A stretch of DNA of 64,000 bases from Musicola paradisiaca NCPPB 2511 (GCF_000400505.1 NZ_CM001857.1:3916189-3980188), one strand, 5' to 3'; positions 48,474-57,993 are shown, counted from the first letter of the stretch. Program-made: numbers and translations. Notes: generated from the letters alone by a model not told the origin.

Positions 48474-49211
48474 TTACAGATGCTTTCGTGCAAGGTAAAG
48501 AATTCTTTCAACATCAGAACTTTGCCTAGACTTTGTCACAGGTACAGCTTCGAGACCCGACTGAGTTAAACGATAAATTCCATTTAGCTCCCTAAGCAGA
48601 AATCCTTTTTTCCGTAATGAATCTAGTTTTGCATTCAGCCAATCGCCAGAGGTGATATGATATCCATTATTTTCAATCTGCTCTGACAACTGCACCAAGT
48701 TAAACGGGAAAATTTTCTTGGAAAACCTTAAAATAACCATGAGCGGAGGCTCAGGATTTAATTTTTGTTCATAGAGAAATTGGCTAACCTTAATACTCAG
48801 ACTGGATAAATAGTCAGCAGAAATACTTTCCCATCTAGATCTATCCTGCTCACTAAAACCTTTACAGAAAGAATATATATTTATTTCCTTAGCATTTGAA
48901 AAAGAAATATATAGCTCGACTATCTTCCCACGTTTAAAATTTGCTGACACTAATGCTTTTAGCCCTGCCTCAATATTTTCTTTTTGTTCTGAGAAGGAGT
49001 AGCTAATAAAAACCTTAACATTTAACAATTCACTTATTTTCTTGGAGATATAATTGACTTGTCTATGTGAAATCATCCCGCGCGAAGCAACAGGGGAAAC
49101 TTTCCCCATATCAACCACAAGTAAAACTGCATCAGAGTATCCTGCAACCTCTTTGACTTGAATCATAGGATATTTGTTTAATATATCGGATATCATAAAA
49201 TCACTGAACAA
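48474..49211 (-). CDS. Unknown retron-associated protein with winged-helix-like C-terminus
   Basis: 245 residues. The C-terminal 90 residues (LVQLSEQIENNGYHITSGDW, LDSLRKKGFLLRELNGIYRL) look like a winged helix. The N-terminal 140 residues alternate strands and helices (AVLLVVDMG, VKVFISYSFSEQ, GKIVELYISFSNAKEINIYSF) without a motif I know. The start appears to be TTG at 49211, with AAGGAG seven bases upstream; the first ATG (49196) is 22 bases from it. It overlaps the HEPN-like gene and immediately precedes the candidate msr-msd, the usual place of a retron effector or toxin. Confidence 0.75.
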   Translation of the reverse strand: MFSDFMISDILNKYPMIQVKEVAGYSDAVLLVVDMGKVSPVASRGMISHRQVNYISKKISELLNVKVFISYSFSEQKENIEAGLKALVSANFKRGKIVELYISFSNAKEINIYSFCKGFSEQDRSRWESISADYLSSLSIKVSQFLYEQKLNPEPPLMVILRFSKKIFPFNLVQLSEQIENNGYHITSGDWLNAKLDSLRKKGFLLRELNGIYRLTQSGLEAVPVTKSRQSSDVERILYLARKHL

Positions 49212-49728
49212 GACCTATCTCCTTCATAACTTTAATCACTTTAACCTTCTCAATGGTTATTGTTTTAAGCCAATCTTTTGCTGATGCTACTGGAACCTGA
49301 TCTATCAAAAATGTATTTTTATCGAATTCAATATTAACATCTGGCTCATAATCAACCGTACAACGAATTGTATAAGCCTTCGACATTACAGATGCCATAT
49401 TATTCAAGGATGTGTGGACTAAGCTTTTTTTTGATAATAATTCCCCTTTTGTAATCATTCCTCCTCTTTCACATTTGGTTAACTCTTGAGAAATTCTATT
49501 ATTGACAGCTCCAATTAAAAAATCAGGTACCTCTGAGTGATTCAGGCTTCCCCACTTTGAATTAATTTCGGCCACAAACATTCTAATATCAAGATAACAA
49601 GCATAATAGTATCTGTTGTAGGCCGTGCGTCCAAATGCCCCAGCAAGTAGTAAACTCGGCCCGCCTTTACTATGAACACTGGTTGCTTGCTTAGCCAAAT
49701 AGTCTGCTACAGTGTGTAACTCCGACAT
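49201..49728 (-). CDS. HEPN-like (UPF0332-type) protein of the retron operon
   Basis: 175 residues, mostly helical. GRTAYNRYYYACYLDIRMFVAEIN followed by NHSEVPDFL, and later AYTIRCTVDYEPD, reads like the UPF0332 HEPN pattern (R-x-AYYAxFxAA..L...HSGV... R..ADY; split here for length). HEPN proteins are often RNases or partners of nucleotidyltransferases in toxin and defence systems. No convincing ribosome binding site before ATG 49728. First gene of the operon; overlaps the next by 11 bases. Low GC compared with the backbone. Confidence 0.7.
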   Translation of the reverse strand: MSELHTVADYLAKQATSVHSKGGPSLLLAGAFGRTAYNRYYYACYLDIRMFVAEINSKWGSLNHSEVPDFLIGAVNNRISQELTKCERGGMITKGELLSKKSLVHTSLNNMASVMSKAYTIRCTVDYEPDVNIEFDKNTFLIDQVPVASAKDWLKTITIEKVKVIKVMKEIGLVQ

Positions 49729-50358
49729 TATGCAGCGCCTGAAAAATTAGTTTCACTGTTTTATAAACTAATCCTTGCGCTATTACTAGCTAGATCGCTT
49801 TGAAAGAACTCAGCCCGGATCATGCGATCTGATCAATACTCAAACAGCACAAATAACCAACCAGACTAATCAATGCTGCCCATAGCACCAAACTTCGTAC
49901 CAAACAGCGATTGATGTAGAAAACCATCCATAACATCATACCGCAGGCTCACTGTCATTCTAACACTGATGCTTCACTTCTCATCGTGCGAGTCCAACGC
50001 TGACGGAAGGTCGCACACCTCCAAGTGTAGCGCTATTAAGTAAAACTATTAGGGATGCCAGCTTCAGTGATGTTGCCAGAACACTCTGCTATGCCTGTTC
50101 ATAGGTGAGCGGTTGATTAACTGGTTTACCCTGTCGGACTTTGAAGGGTTGGATTAAACACTAAATATTTATTCTCAGAACACATGCAAATTGCACGTCA
50201 TATTACCTTCGTAGTGGTTCAAAGAACCGTTAGTGATTTAAACCGCCTTCATTCATTGACGGTTTTTTATTTCTCTACTGGTATGCTGGTGGCATAGATA
50301 AAAATGAACGAGCCCCCCTCAGCTAATCGCAGGGGGCTTTCGTTTTCACGAGAGAGTT
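49729..50358. other. Intergenic region with two terminator-like hairpins
   Basis: About 630 bases without a credible gene. It should contain the retron operon promoter near 49730-49800. Hairpins: AACCG/CGGTT with T6 at 50240-50268, and AGCCCCC/GGGGGCT at 50311-50338, usable in both directions and placed right after the ParE stop. An 87-codon plus-strand frame (50304-50567) is antisense to parE and rejected. Confidence 0.6.
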
Positions 50359-50697
50359 TTATGGCCGGGATATCTGGACGAGATAGAGAAGCGATAACCA
50401 GTCCTGACGCGTGCTGGCGAAGATATCCAGTAGCACAGTATCGGTCTGAGGGTGGTAGCGAAAAAGACAGATGTATTTACCAGTGGGATCTAACCAGCGC
50501 CTTAACTGAACGCCGCGTTCCTGAGCGCTCAGCTCAAGCGGATACATCAAAGGATTGGCGCCAATAGCAGCACCAGCTTGTTGCGCTATGTTAATCACAA
50601 ATTCTTGAGCATCTTCCTCGCCAAGTTTCGGCTGTAAGAAAGATTCAATACTGTCTAAAGTTTGTTCTCCCGTCTGGGTCAGTCGTACATCAGTCAT
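50359..50697 (-). CDS. RelE/ParE-family toxin
   Basis: 112 residues. ParE-like pattern: VRLTQTGEQTLDSIESFL helix, then GVQLRRWLDPTGKYICLFRYHPQTDTVLLDIFASTRQDW (read in pieces), with the RYH...DTVLLDIF core strand typical of the family. ATG 50697 has AAGGTG at suitable spacing. It follows its antitoxin by 12 bases. Target (gyrase or ribosome) cannot be told. Confidence 0.85.
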   Translation of the reverse strand: MTDVRLTQTGEQTLDSIESFLQPKLGEEDAQEFVINIAQQAGAAIGANPLMYPLELSAQERGVQLRRWLDPTGKYICLFRYHPQTDTVLLDIFASTRQDWLSLLYLVQISRP

Positions 50698-50709
50698 CAT
50701 TTCACCTTA

Positions 50710-50976
50710 TCATGTTTTTGCCGCTCGCCTCCGGGACACGTAGTCCTCAATTGACGTATGACGGCCGTTATCAAAATCATGCTGTGATAAGCTCACAAGC
50801 TTCAGCATGGCATTTACTTGCTGCTGCTGATGGCGTTCCGCCAGTTCCGCTTCACGTTCTTCTGCGGTCTGGATGAAAAGCTCAGCGGCACCATTTTTAG
50901 TCACATAGACACCGCCTCTGAAATGCTGCGGCGTACCAAGCATTTCCCTCGCAGACTTCTGCGAAATGGTAGTCAT
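50710..50976 (-). CDS. Antitoxin partner of the ParE-type toxin
   Basis: 88 residues with a Phd/YefM-like N-terminus (TTISQKSAREMLGTPQHFRGGVYVTKNGAAELFI) and a Glu/Gln-rich C-terminal tail that would wrap the toxin. ATG 50976 follows AGAGGAA. Class assignment (Phd/StbD-like) is by look only. Confidence 0.8.
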   Translation of the reverse strand: MTTISQKSAREMLGTPQHFRGGVYVTKNGAAELFIQTAEEREAELAERHQQQQVNAMLKLVSLSQHDFDNGRHTSIEDYVSRRRAAKT

Positions 50977-51381
50977 GTTAATTCCTCTCACTTAATAGGT
51001 AATTAATGTGCCTGCTCGGATGAAAGCGTCCGCCAGTCACGTTCTCCTGCTATGTCGGGTTGCCGGGATGGCATCCGTACGTGCTTTCAGTTTATAGATT
51101 ATCCAAAAAGTGGCGAGGTGTCAATATTTGTCATAAATTTTACCTCTCATTTTGTGTTCCAGCTCTCAGGGGGTCGGGGCCGCCTAGCGCCTCAAGACGG
51201 CTCGTATATCCGATGGCAGTTGTCCCAGCTAAAATTTCCTTCGCCCCCATATTTCCCCGTCCCTGGGCCAGTCTAATCCGGGTAATGTCATTACGATTTG
51301 TCGGCATCATAGGGAATCGAACCGAAGGAACAAACCGAGTATTTCTTTATCATATGCGCCCCATCATTCTGATCTATCTAT
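50977..51381. other. Right-end non-coding region of island 1
   Basis: About 400 bases without a credible gene. It includes the antitoxin promoter and a palindrome GTAATG-T-CATTAC at 51282-51294, inside a 32-bp stretch that recurs with three changes at 57051 in island 2. Confidence 0.55.
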
Positions 51382-51484
51382 AAAAAAACGGGTCAACCTA
51401 CGGGTCTTGACAACAACTACGATTAAAATTCATGCTGTATTTCAACTTAATAGAAAGCTGAATGATCCCGAGTCCGGGCACCAC
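51382..51484. repeat. Att-containing direct repeat, copy A
   Basis: About 103 bp repeated at 58760-58860 with roughly 90% identity (AAAAAACGGGTCAACCTA, GGGTCTTGACAACA, TTCAACTTAATAGAAAGCTGAAT). Its right end is the 17-bp att core identical to the tRNA-Phe 3' end. It marks the junction of the two islands. Confidence 0.9.
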
Positions 51485-51495
51485 TTATTCAGAAA

Positions 51496-51519
51496 AACCA
51501 GCCTGCGGGCTGGTTTTTT
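51496..51519 (+). terminator. Terminator just right of att copy A
   Basis: AACCAGCC/GGCTGGTT stem with a 4-nt loop and T6. This resembles a native downstream terminator of a tRNA gene, so tRNA-Phe 3' flank may once have adjoined here. Confidence 0.85.
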
Positions 51520-51556
51520 GCTTTTGGGAAACAGAGTGAGATTCTCTACGAAGGGA

Positions 51557-51799
51557 CTATTGTGCCTCCCCTTCCCCATGATGTGGGCTCATATCCTGAT
51601 AGCGTGACGGCCAGATATCTTCAGGCTGCTTTCCCAATGCACCAGCAATTAATCTCTCACCTTTCGGCCAATGTCTTATCAATGCGTTAACGAGTGTTGA
51701 AGACGCTAATCCAGATGCTCTTGATACCGCCGCCAGAGTTGTGCCTCGCTTTCTTAACCCGGCGATGATATCAGCCGGGTGCCAGTCCTTATCAATCAT
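51557..51799 (-). CDS. Ner/SfsB-family DNA-binding regulator
   Basis: 80 residues, strongly like Nlp/SfsB and phage Mu Ner: DKDWHPADIIAGLRKRGTTLAAVSRASGL, then STLVNALIRHWPKGERLIAGALG and WPSRYQD. ATG 51799 has AAGGA eight bases upstream; an ATG two codons earlier is possible. Divergent from the first XRE gene, an arrangement like a phage-type switch. Confidence 0.88.
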   Translation of the reverse strand: MIDKDWHPADIIAGLRKRGTTLAAVSRASGLASSTLVNALIRHWPKGERLIAGALGKQPEDIWPSRYQDMSPHHGEGEAQ

Positions 51800-51919
51800 C
51801 GCCATGATCCTTATTCTGTAGCCCTACATTAAACATCACTTGTTCAGAGATTCTAAACAACCACGATGTTAAGTAATGCTAAACACTAAGTCAATCTATG
51901 ATCATTGATGGTGTAATGA

Positions 51920-52180
51920 ATGCTGCCTGCTCGTCTCAAAACCGCCCGACTACGGGCAGATCTCACTCAGGAAAAATTGGGAGTTCTTGCTGGCATCGAG
52001 GAAGAAACTGCACGTTCCCGCGTGTCTCAGTATGAAGGTGGGATACATCGTCCAACATTTGAAATGATGTGCGCATTTGCAAAGGTGCTTAATGTGCCGG
52101 AATGCTACTTTTACACCGTTAACGATGATTTTGCTGACATGATTCTGGAGCTTTATCTTAAACATCAGCGCCATTCCTGA
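51920..52180 (+). CDS. XRE-family transcriptional regulator, copy 1
   Basis: 86 residues with a helix-turn-helix (LTQEKLGVLAGIEEETARSRVSQYEGGIHRPTFEM in sequence) followed by ALNVPECYFY-type LNVPECYFYTVNDDFAD. Nearly identical to the next gene. Upstream it shares a repeated leader with copy 2 (TCTAAACAACCACGATG... GTAATGCTAAAC), probably its operator. Confidence 0.88.
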   Translation: MLPARLKTARLRADLTQEKLGVLAGIEEETARSRVSQYEGGIHRPTFEMMCAFAKVLNVPECYFYTVNDDFADMILELYLKHQRHS

Positions 52181-52283
52181 TGAATGCAAATAAGTCCCCC
52201 TCTCTATTGTTCAGGAAGTCTAAGCAACCCTCATGTAAAGTAGTGCTAAACATGCTATCAATATTCTTATTGATGGTGCCATT

Positions 52284-52544
52284 ATGCTGCCCATTCGCCT
52301 TAAAACTGCTCGCCTACGAGCCAATCTCACTCAGGAAAAGCTAGGCGTACTGGCGGGTATTGAAGAAGCCACTGCACGATCACGCATATCCCAATATGAA
52401 AGCGGTATACATCGCCCAACATTTGAGATGATATGCGCATTTGCTAAGGTGCTTAATGTGCCGGAGTGTTATTTTTATACGGTTGATGATGATTTTGCTG
52501 AGGTTGTACTGAAAACACATAATCAATGGTCAAATAACCTTTAA
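52284..52544 (+). CDS. XRE-family transcriptional regulator, copy 2
   Basis: 86 residues; about 80% identical to copy 1 over the first 70 residues, diverging only at the C-terminus. The duplicated unit includes the upstream leader (TCTAAGCAACCCTCATG... GTAGTGCTAAAC). Tandem duplication with promoter. Sits 56 bases before the AT-rich pair, so it may control it. Confidence 0.88.
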   Translation: MLPIRLKTARLRANLTQEKLGVLAGIEEATARSRISQYESGIHRPTFEMICAFAKVLNVPECYFYTVDDDFAEVVLKTHNQWSNNL

Positions 52545-52599
52545 TATATTTAAAAATAGAAATCATAGTATGCACAGATGATATATTTGGAGGGAAAAC

Positions 52600-53187
52600 A
52601 TGGGGCTTTATGTTCACTCACTTAATAATATCCCTAAAAGTGAAAACAGAGATTATCTAATATATTTGCTCGATTACGGATGGCATGAACCATTAGCAAA
52701 AGCTATAAATGAGAATTTTGATAAGATGGCAAGCATAGCTGCAAAAAATAGGGCTATTGTGATAAAAGGAACCGAACTTGCTCATTTTGAAAATGAAGTG
52801 TTTTCATGGCATCAGATAAATAATGAAAAAGGAGATAACATTCTCCCAGCTATTTTAATAACCAATGCTCACCCATCCTATTTCAAGGAAAACAATTACG
52901 GATATAACAAGAACAAGGGATTATATAAAGAATCCAATTCAGGTGGCCTTAAACTAGTATTAATTCCTATAAAAAAGTTTTGCACAAACACGACTGAAGT
53001 TATATCTCTCATTGGAAGAGTATTTTCAGATATTGAGTCAGAAAAAGATCTTTCTGACTTTGCAATAGCAAAAGAAATAAAAAAAGGAGTTGGTTCTGCG
53101 ATCGTAGATTCAATAATACTAGAACCTAATATATCTGGCATTGGGTTTAGTTTTAAAAAATTAATAACATATTTTCTAGAAAGATAA
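52600..53187 (+). CDS. Hypothetical AT-rich island protein, first gene of pair
   Basis: 195 residues, preceded by GGAGGG. Markedly AT-rich compared with flanks. No signal or membrane segment. Features: FENEVFSWHQINNEKGDN, AILITNAHPSYF, and LKLVLIPIKKFC, then a helical C-terminus. The central strands and NAHP could belong to an enzyme fold, but I recognise no family. It is followed by the DUF3644-like gene 103 bases later on the same strand, so a two-gene defence module is plausible. Confidence 0.75.
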   Translation: MGLYVHSLNNIPKSENRDYLIYLLDYGWHEPLAKAINENFDKMASIAAKNRAIVIKGTELAHFENEVFSWHQINNEKGDNILPAILITNAHPSYFKENNYGYNKNKGLYKESNSGGLKLVLIPIKKFCTNTTEVISLIGRVFSDIESEKDLSDFAIAKEIKKGVGSAIVDSIILEPNISGIGFSFKKLITYFLER

Positions 53188-53290
53188 TTATTAATGAATA
53201 AAAAAACATAAACAAAAAATTCAAGTAATTATAATAAATTAGAAAATATATTTATTCAAAAATAATAAATTCAAGATAAGGCATTATAGT

Positions 53291-54589
53291 ATGAAAATTA
53301 ACAAGAGCATTTCTGCACTTTATATTTTTTTACAAGATGCAGAAAAAAACCATAAGATATTTGATGAGTTTGATATTCTAAAAGCTACAGGCTGGAAGCC
53401 AGCAACATTTAAAACTTATTATGGAAAAGGTCAACTTTCTGAATTTATCAGTGAAAGCGGGAATAGTTCATTTGAGTCTTCAAATACACTAAGTATTTCT
53501 CTGATAGAGTTTGCCAAACAATTATCTCAGAGTAAACATATAATAGCTTTAGGACATAACTGCAAATCAAAGTTAGCAAAGGCGTTATTGAAAAAGTCAA
53601 GAGATAATATGATATTAGCATTAGAGTTATATAACAGACCATCATTAGAAAATAAAATGGATGCGTTTGTTATGTGTTTTTGTACAGCATGGGAGCAATT
53701 TCTCAAAGCAAAAATAATTGAGAAGGATGGCGAAAAAACAATCTTTAAACAAACCAACAAAAAAGGAATTAAAGAAACAATTTCTTTAAGAGAATGTTTG
53801 GACAGGATTTATCCTGTCGAATCAAAAGTCAGAAAGAACATTGAGCAAATAGCTTACTTCAGGGATCAAGCTGTTCATTTGTTAATGCCAGAAGTTCAAG
53901 GTATTATATCAAGAATATTTCAGTCAGGTGTTTTGAATTTTACCTCTCATTTTGAAGAATTTACTGAGATATCATTTTTAAAAAACTCCCATGTGGGGAT
54001 GATTTCATTAGTTGGAGAATTTAAATCCCCTCCAGTTGCAATGATGAAATCAACATATGGAAATATTGCTGATGACATACTTAACTTAACATCATCTTTA
54101 TATAATGTTATGGAAAATAATGATGATATTGAATTCGCAATTCCCCTAAATGTAAAACTTGTCTTCGTGAAAGACTCAGAGGATGGGAATTCCATCATTC
54201 TTGCTAAAGCAGAAGAAGGTATGGAAGGGCTAAAGAAAGCACTTGTTATAAAACAAGCTGTTGATCGCTCTCAAACGCATCCATTTCTGCAAAAAAATGC
54301 TATAAAAGAAATCAATGATAGATTGCATTCCAGATATAGTGAAGATAAGTTGTCAAAATGTCTTACTTCGAAAAATAGAGAAGGTAAGTATGTAATAAAT
54401 AGAAATTGTTTCGATTCGGTTATATGCAAAAATTCATGGAAAAATAGTAATAATAAATATCATCATAAAAATGAAAATCCAGAATATCACTACTACTCCA
54501 TTGATTTAATAGAAATATTTATACAAAAGATCATGGAGCATGAAGGATATCTGGTGAAAGCAAAGGAATCATATAATAGAAGAAAATAA
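53291..54589 (+). CDS. DUF3644-like protein with HEPN-type RX4H motif
   Basis: 432 residues, AT-rich gene. The central helical part, ALLKKSRDNMILALELYNRPSLEN then FVMCFCTAWEQFLKAKIIEKDG, resembles DUF3644. FRDQAVHLLMPE near residue 197 contains R-x4-H, the HEPN ribonuclease motif. The N-terminal 70 residues (IFDEFDILKATGWKPATFKTYYGKGQL) look like a DNA- or protein-binding domain. HEPN nucleases with this motif usually act in abortive defence or toxin systems. It follows the unknown 195-residue gene. Activity is inferred from motif only. Confidence 0.75.
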   Translation: MKINKSISALYIFLQDAEKNHKIFDEFDILKATGWKPATFKTYYGKGQLSEFISESGNSSFESSNTLSISLIEFAKQLSQSKHIIALGHNCKSKLAKALLKKSRDNMILALELYNRPSLENKMDAFVMCFCTAWEQFLKAKIIEKDGEKTIFKQTNKKGIKETISLRECLDRIYPVESKVRKNIEQIAYFRDQAVHLLMPEVQGIISRIFQSGVLNFTSHFEEFTEISFLKNSHVGMISLVGEFKSPPVAMMKSTYGNIADDILNLTSSLYNVMENNDDIEFAIPLNVKLVFVKDSEDGNSIILAKAEEGMEGLKKALVIKQAVDRSQTHPFLQKNAIKEINDRLHSRYSEDKLSKCLTSKNREGKYVINRNCFDSVICKNSWKNSNNKYHHKNENPEYHYYSIDLIEIFIQKIMEHEGYLVKAKESYNRRK

Positions 54590-54831
54590 AAAAACATTAA
54601 GATAAATATCAAAAGTGTGCTGGGGAATATTTTTTCTGTGAGTCAAACTAGTCGATGTAACGCTATCCTCAAACAAAGATGGCGTTAATCTATGAGGGGC
54701 AGGCCAATAGCTTTTAATCTATATCTTCTAATAGATCATTATGCTGTTACGGTATATCACATAAATTATTTCTGTGTTTTCACATTAGTTATATATACCT
54801 TAGAGTAATTATTCTACAATTAATTTTTATT

Positions 54832-55974
54832 TTACAAATCAGGAATAAACCCTTCCTCCCGCAGAACCTTAATCACCCCACGAATCAAATACGAGTTAGA
54901 AAACTTCGCCGTATAGGAGCGAGCGCCTTCTTCCACTGGTTGGAGCAGTCCCCGGTCAATCAATTTACCTAGCTGATAAGTCACCTGCGCCGGTTTCAGG
55001 TCAGGTAAAGCGGTGCGTAGATCACTCGCTTTTATCGTCCCTAGCTCAACGGCGCGTTTCAGAACTTTAGATTCCAACGGGTTTATTAGCCCTCTTTCAG
55101 ATGAAAAGTCGATCGCCGGATACAGTATTTTTGTACTCAAAAAAGCATGGTTTGTCAGTTGGTCGACTTTCTTCAGCTCAGATGAAATTCCCGAAAGTAC
55201 ATATAAACACCACTCTTCTAAGCCCTGCTCTGTTCCCTTATCCGCTAGCGACAGCATGGCGTAATAACGCTCACGATCATTACAGAATACCGCTGTCGGA
55301 TTAAGAACCCGGCCACCTACCTGAACATTAAAACCATACTTGATCAATAACGCATAGGTCAGCAGTCTAACCGTTCTGCCATTACCATTGCCAAATGGGT
55401 GTATCCAACCAAAACGGTGATGCACCAGTGCAATCTTCATCAGATCATATTTTGGTTTATCAGCACGGTTAATAAAGGCGGTCAGTTCTGACATATAGTC
55501 AGGAACGTGGATATGATCCGGCGGTAAATGGTCAGACTGAGCGATGCTGACGTTATGTTGTCGATAGGCACCGGGCGTTTTATCACCTTCCTGTTGCAAC
55601 CCGACAACCGCCAGACTATGTAGCTCGCGGATAAAATATTCCGTTATCTCATCACCATTATTTAGATGCTCGTCGATGAATTCCATCGCAGCTTCAATAT
55701 TGTTGATTTCTTTGAGCTGATCCGTCGAACTTTGGGTTCCTTCGACTTTGCTTTCCACATAGTCGGCAAGCGTGGTGTGGTTTCCCTCAATCCTCGCAGA
55801 ACCCAGACTCTCCAGCATGTGGAAAACGGCTTTCAACTGCGCAAACAGAATAGGGTGAACATCCGTTTCCAGTCTCAGATGCCGGAGTAACTCCAGTTCC
55901 GTCAGCGCATCAACTAAAGGGGAGTCAAAACTGGGGTTCAGAAGCGAGAGTTCAAAGTGATTAAATTGAGCCAT
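54832..55974 (-). CDS. Fic-domain protein, self-inhibited class
   Basis: 380 residues. Fic core [14 protein letters not shown] near residue 195 (catalytic His, HPFxxGNGR) with the N-terminal inhibitory helix SARIEGN near residue 58, marking an alpha-N-inhibited AMPylase. The C-terminal 100 residues form a winged-helix part. Such proteins transfer AMP to cellular targets; many are chromosomal and of unknown role. The start is preceded by palindromic TGAGA-ACA-TCTCA and TTATCTCAAA repeats. No good Shine-Dalgarno. Confidence 0.92.
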   Translation of the reverse strand: MAQFNHFELSLLNPSFDSPLVDALTELELLRHLRLETDVHPILFAQLKAVFHMLESLGSARIEGNHTTLADYVESKVEGTQSSTDQLKEINNIEAAMEFIDEHLNNGDEITEYFIRELHSLAVVGLQQEGDKTPGAYRQHNVSIAQSDHLPPDHIHVPDYMSELTAFINRADKPKYDLMKIALVHHRFGWIHPFGNGNGRTVRLLTYALLIKYGFNVQVGGRVLNPTAVFCNDRERYYAMLSLADKGTEQGLEEWCLYVLSGISSELKKVDQLTNHAFLSTKILYPAIDFSSERGLINPLESKVLKRAVELGTIKASDLRTALPDLKPAQVTYQLGKLIDRGLLQPVEEGARSYTAKFSNSYLIRGVIKVLREEGFIPDL

Positions 55975-56211
55975 GATATGTGGTTATCTCAAATCGAGCA
56001 TGAGAACATCTCAAAATAATAGCAAAAATACCAATATAATCCATAGATTATAAATCACACCATCTATGATTATCTCAAAAATCACAAATCCAACATATCA
56101 AATCTACGTTTAAACGATGTTCAATATGGAGAGAAACAGGCCGTTGCCTGGGTCAATAGCCCACTAAAAAAACCATTCTTTTTTTAATGATTCACGGGCA
56201 CGAGATCAGTT
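55975..56211. promoter_or_regulatory. fic upstream region with TATCTCAAA-type repeats
   Basis: ATCTCAAA appears three times (about 55986, 56008, 56071), once inside the palindrome TGAGAACATCTCA at 56001-56013. They are candidate operators for fic. No gene is seen. Confidence 0.5.
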
Positions 56212-56996
<785 letters not shown>

Positions 56997-57050
56997 GATG
57001 TTGTCCTCCGGCCTACATTCTGGACATTAATCATACAGTAGCCGTAACGC

Positions 57051-57082
57051 TAATGTCATTACGATTTATCGGCATTATGGGG
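57051..57082. repeat. 32-bp shared operator-like motif, copy 2
   Basis: TAATGTCATTACGATTT-ATCGGCAT... matches 51283-51314 at 29 of 32 positions. The palindromic core TAATG-T-CATTA is at 57051-57061. Located upstream of the tacA-type gene. Confidence 0.7.
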
Positions 57083-57273
57083 GCGACAAAAACCATTTCC
57101 TATTATGTAGTCAATACAAACTTGTATACCGAAAGTTGGGTCTGGTTGGACTTTTTACGGTGCTTAATCCGACCTTATGCTGTTTTTTCACTCAATCACA
57201 TAGTGTATTATCGGTATTAAGGCTATATTGTATATATTCGATATGTAATTAAGCTGTTAAAAGGAGTCAGATC

Positions 57274-57993
57274 ATGATTACACGAGAAAAAGGCTCTGAT
57301 TTTGAAGTTATTGCAGTCCCCGCGGACAATATCTCATACTTTAAAACGGAAGATGGGCATGGTGATATCACCATCTCAGTACCAGACGTCCATGATGACA
57401 AGGAAAATCAGGCAGAACTGTACTATGTACTGAAACGCCCAGCCTCCATTGATGATGCTGCTTTTAAGGTAGCACTCGAAGCAGCTTTTCGGGCAGTAAC
57501 TGGCCTGATTCACACCCCCTCAACCGGACTGGTATGGCGTTATACAGTAGAAGCTCCGATTGGGAACGAGCGAAAGAACACTGGCATAACAAACACAGAA
57601 CGGCTGGAGAAACTTAAAAATACTATCCTGGATGACAGTGAGTGGCTGCCAGCCCAAGAGGTTTCACGCCGTGCTGGAGCCGGCGGCGGAGTGAAAAATC
57701 CCAGCGGATTACCCAATCGCTGGAAACGGGCAGGGAAGATTTTTGCTATAACATCGGAAGGCAAAGACCTGTATCCGGCCTATGCTCTGGATATTGGTGG
57801 GCAACCGCTGCCACAGTTAAAGAAAATCATCCAAGTGTTCGGTGAAACAAAAACGCCATGGGCGCTCGCCGTCTGGTTTGGCTCCCCCAATAGCTGGCTG
57901 GGTAATAAAAAACCCAAAGACCTCCTGATATCAGCACCGGAGCAAGTGCTGGAAGCCGCATTAAGGGCGAAGGAAGGGCCTGTACATGGCTAA
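57274..57993 (+). CDS. Xre/ParS-type antitoxin with extended N-terminus
   Basis: 239 residues, long for the family. The C-terminal 60 residues (FGETKTPWALAVWFGSPNSWLGN, then PEQVLEAALRAKEG) match the toxin-binding end of Xre/MbcA/ParS antitoxins. The N-terminal 100 residues are strand-rich and unfamiliar, and the middle (WLPAQEVSRRAGAGGGVKNPSG...NRWKRAGKIF) may be a DNA-binding segment instead of a standard Xre helix-turn-helix. AAGGAG precedes ATG 57274. Overlaps the RES gene by eight bases. Confidence 0.8.
   Translation: MITREKGSDFEVIAVPADNISYFKTEDGHGDITISVPDVHDDKENQAELYYVLKRPASIDDAAFKVALEAAFRAVTGLIHTPSTGLVWRYTVEAPIGNERKNTGITNTERLEKLKNTILDDSEWLPAQEVSRRAGAGGGVKNPSGLPNRWKRAGKIFAITSEGKDLYPAYALDIGGQPLPQLKKIIQVFGETKTPWALAVWFGSPNSWLGNKKPKDLLISAPEQVLEAALRAKEGPVHG

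Larger units (their letters stand above)
42705..51484. mobile_element. Integrative island 1 at tRNA-Phe
   Basis: Bounded by the tRNA-Phe 3' end and the identical 17-bp att core at 51484. Cargo: intact integrase, ribbon-helix-helix regulator, MobC-like protein, ccdAB, candidate retron, ParE/antitoxin pair. Base composition falls in the retron segment. It lacks structural phage genes or a conjugation apparatus, so a mobilizable island or satellite fits best. Confidence 0.85.

Noticed and set aside
48327..48569. 80-codon plus-strand frame over the retron RNA
   Set aside because: It arises from the palindromic msd stem; no start signal.
50304..50567. 87-codon plus-strand frame
   Set aside because: Antisense to the ParE-type gene and begins within a terminator hairpin.
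51557..51805. Longer start for the Ner-like gene
   Set aside because: Ribosome binding site spacing favours the ATG at 51799.
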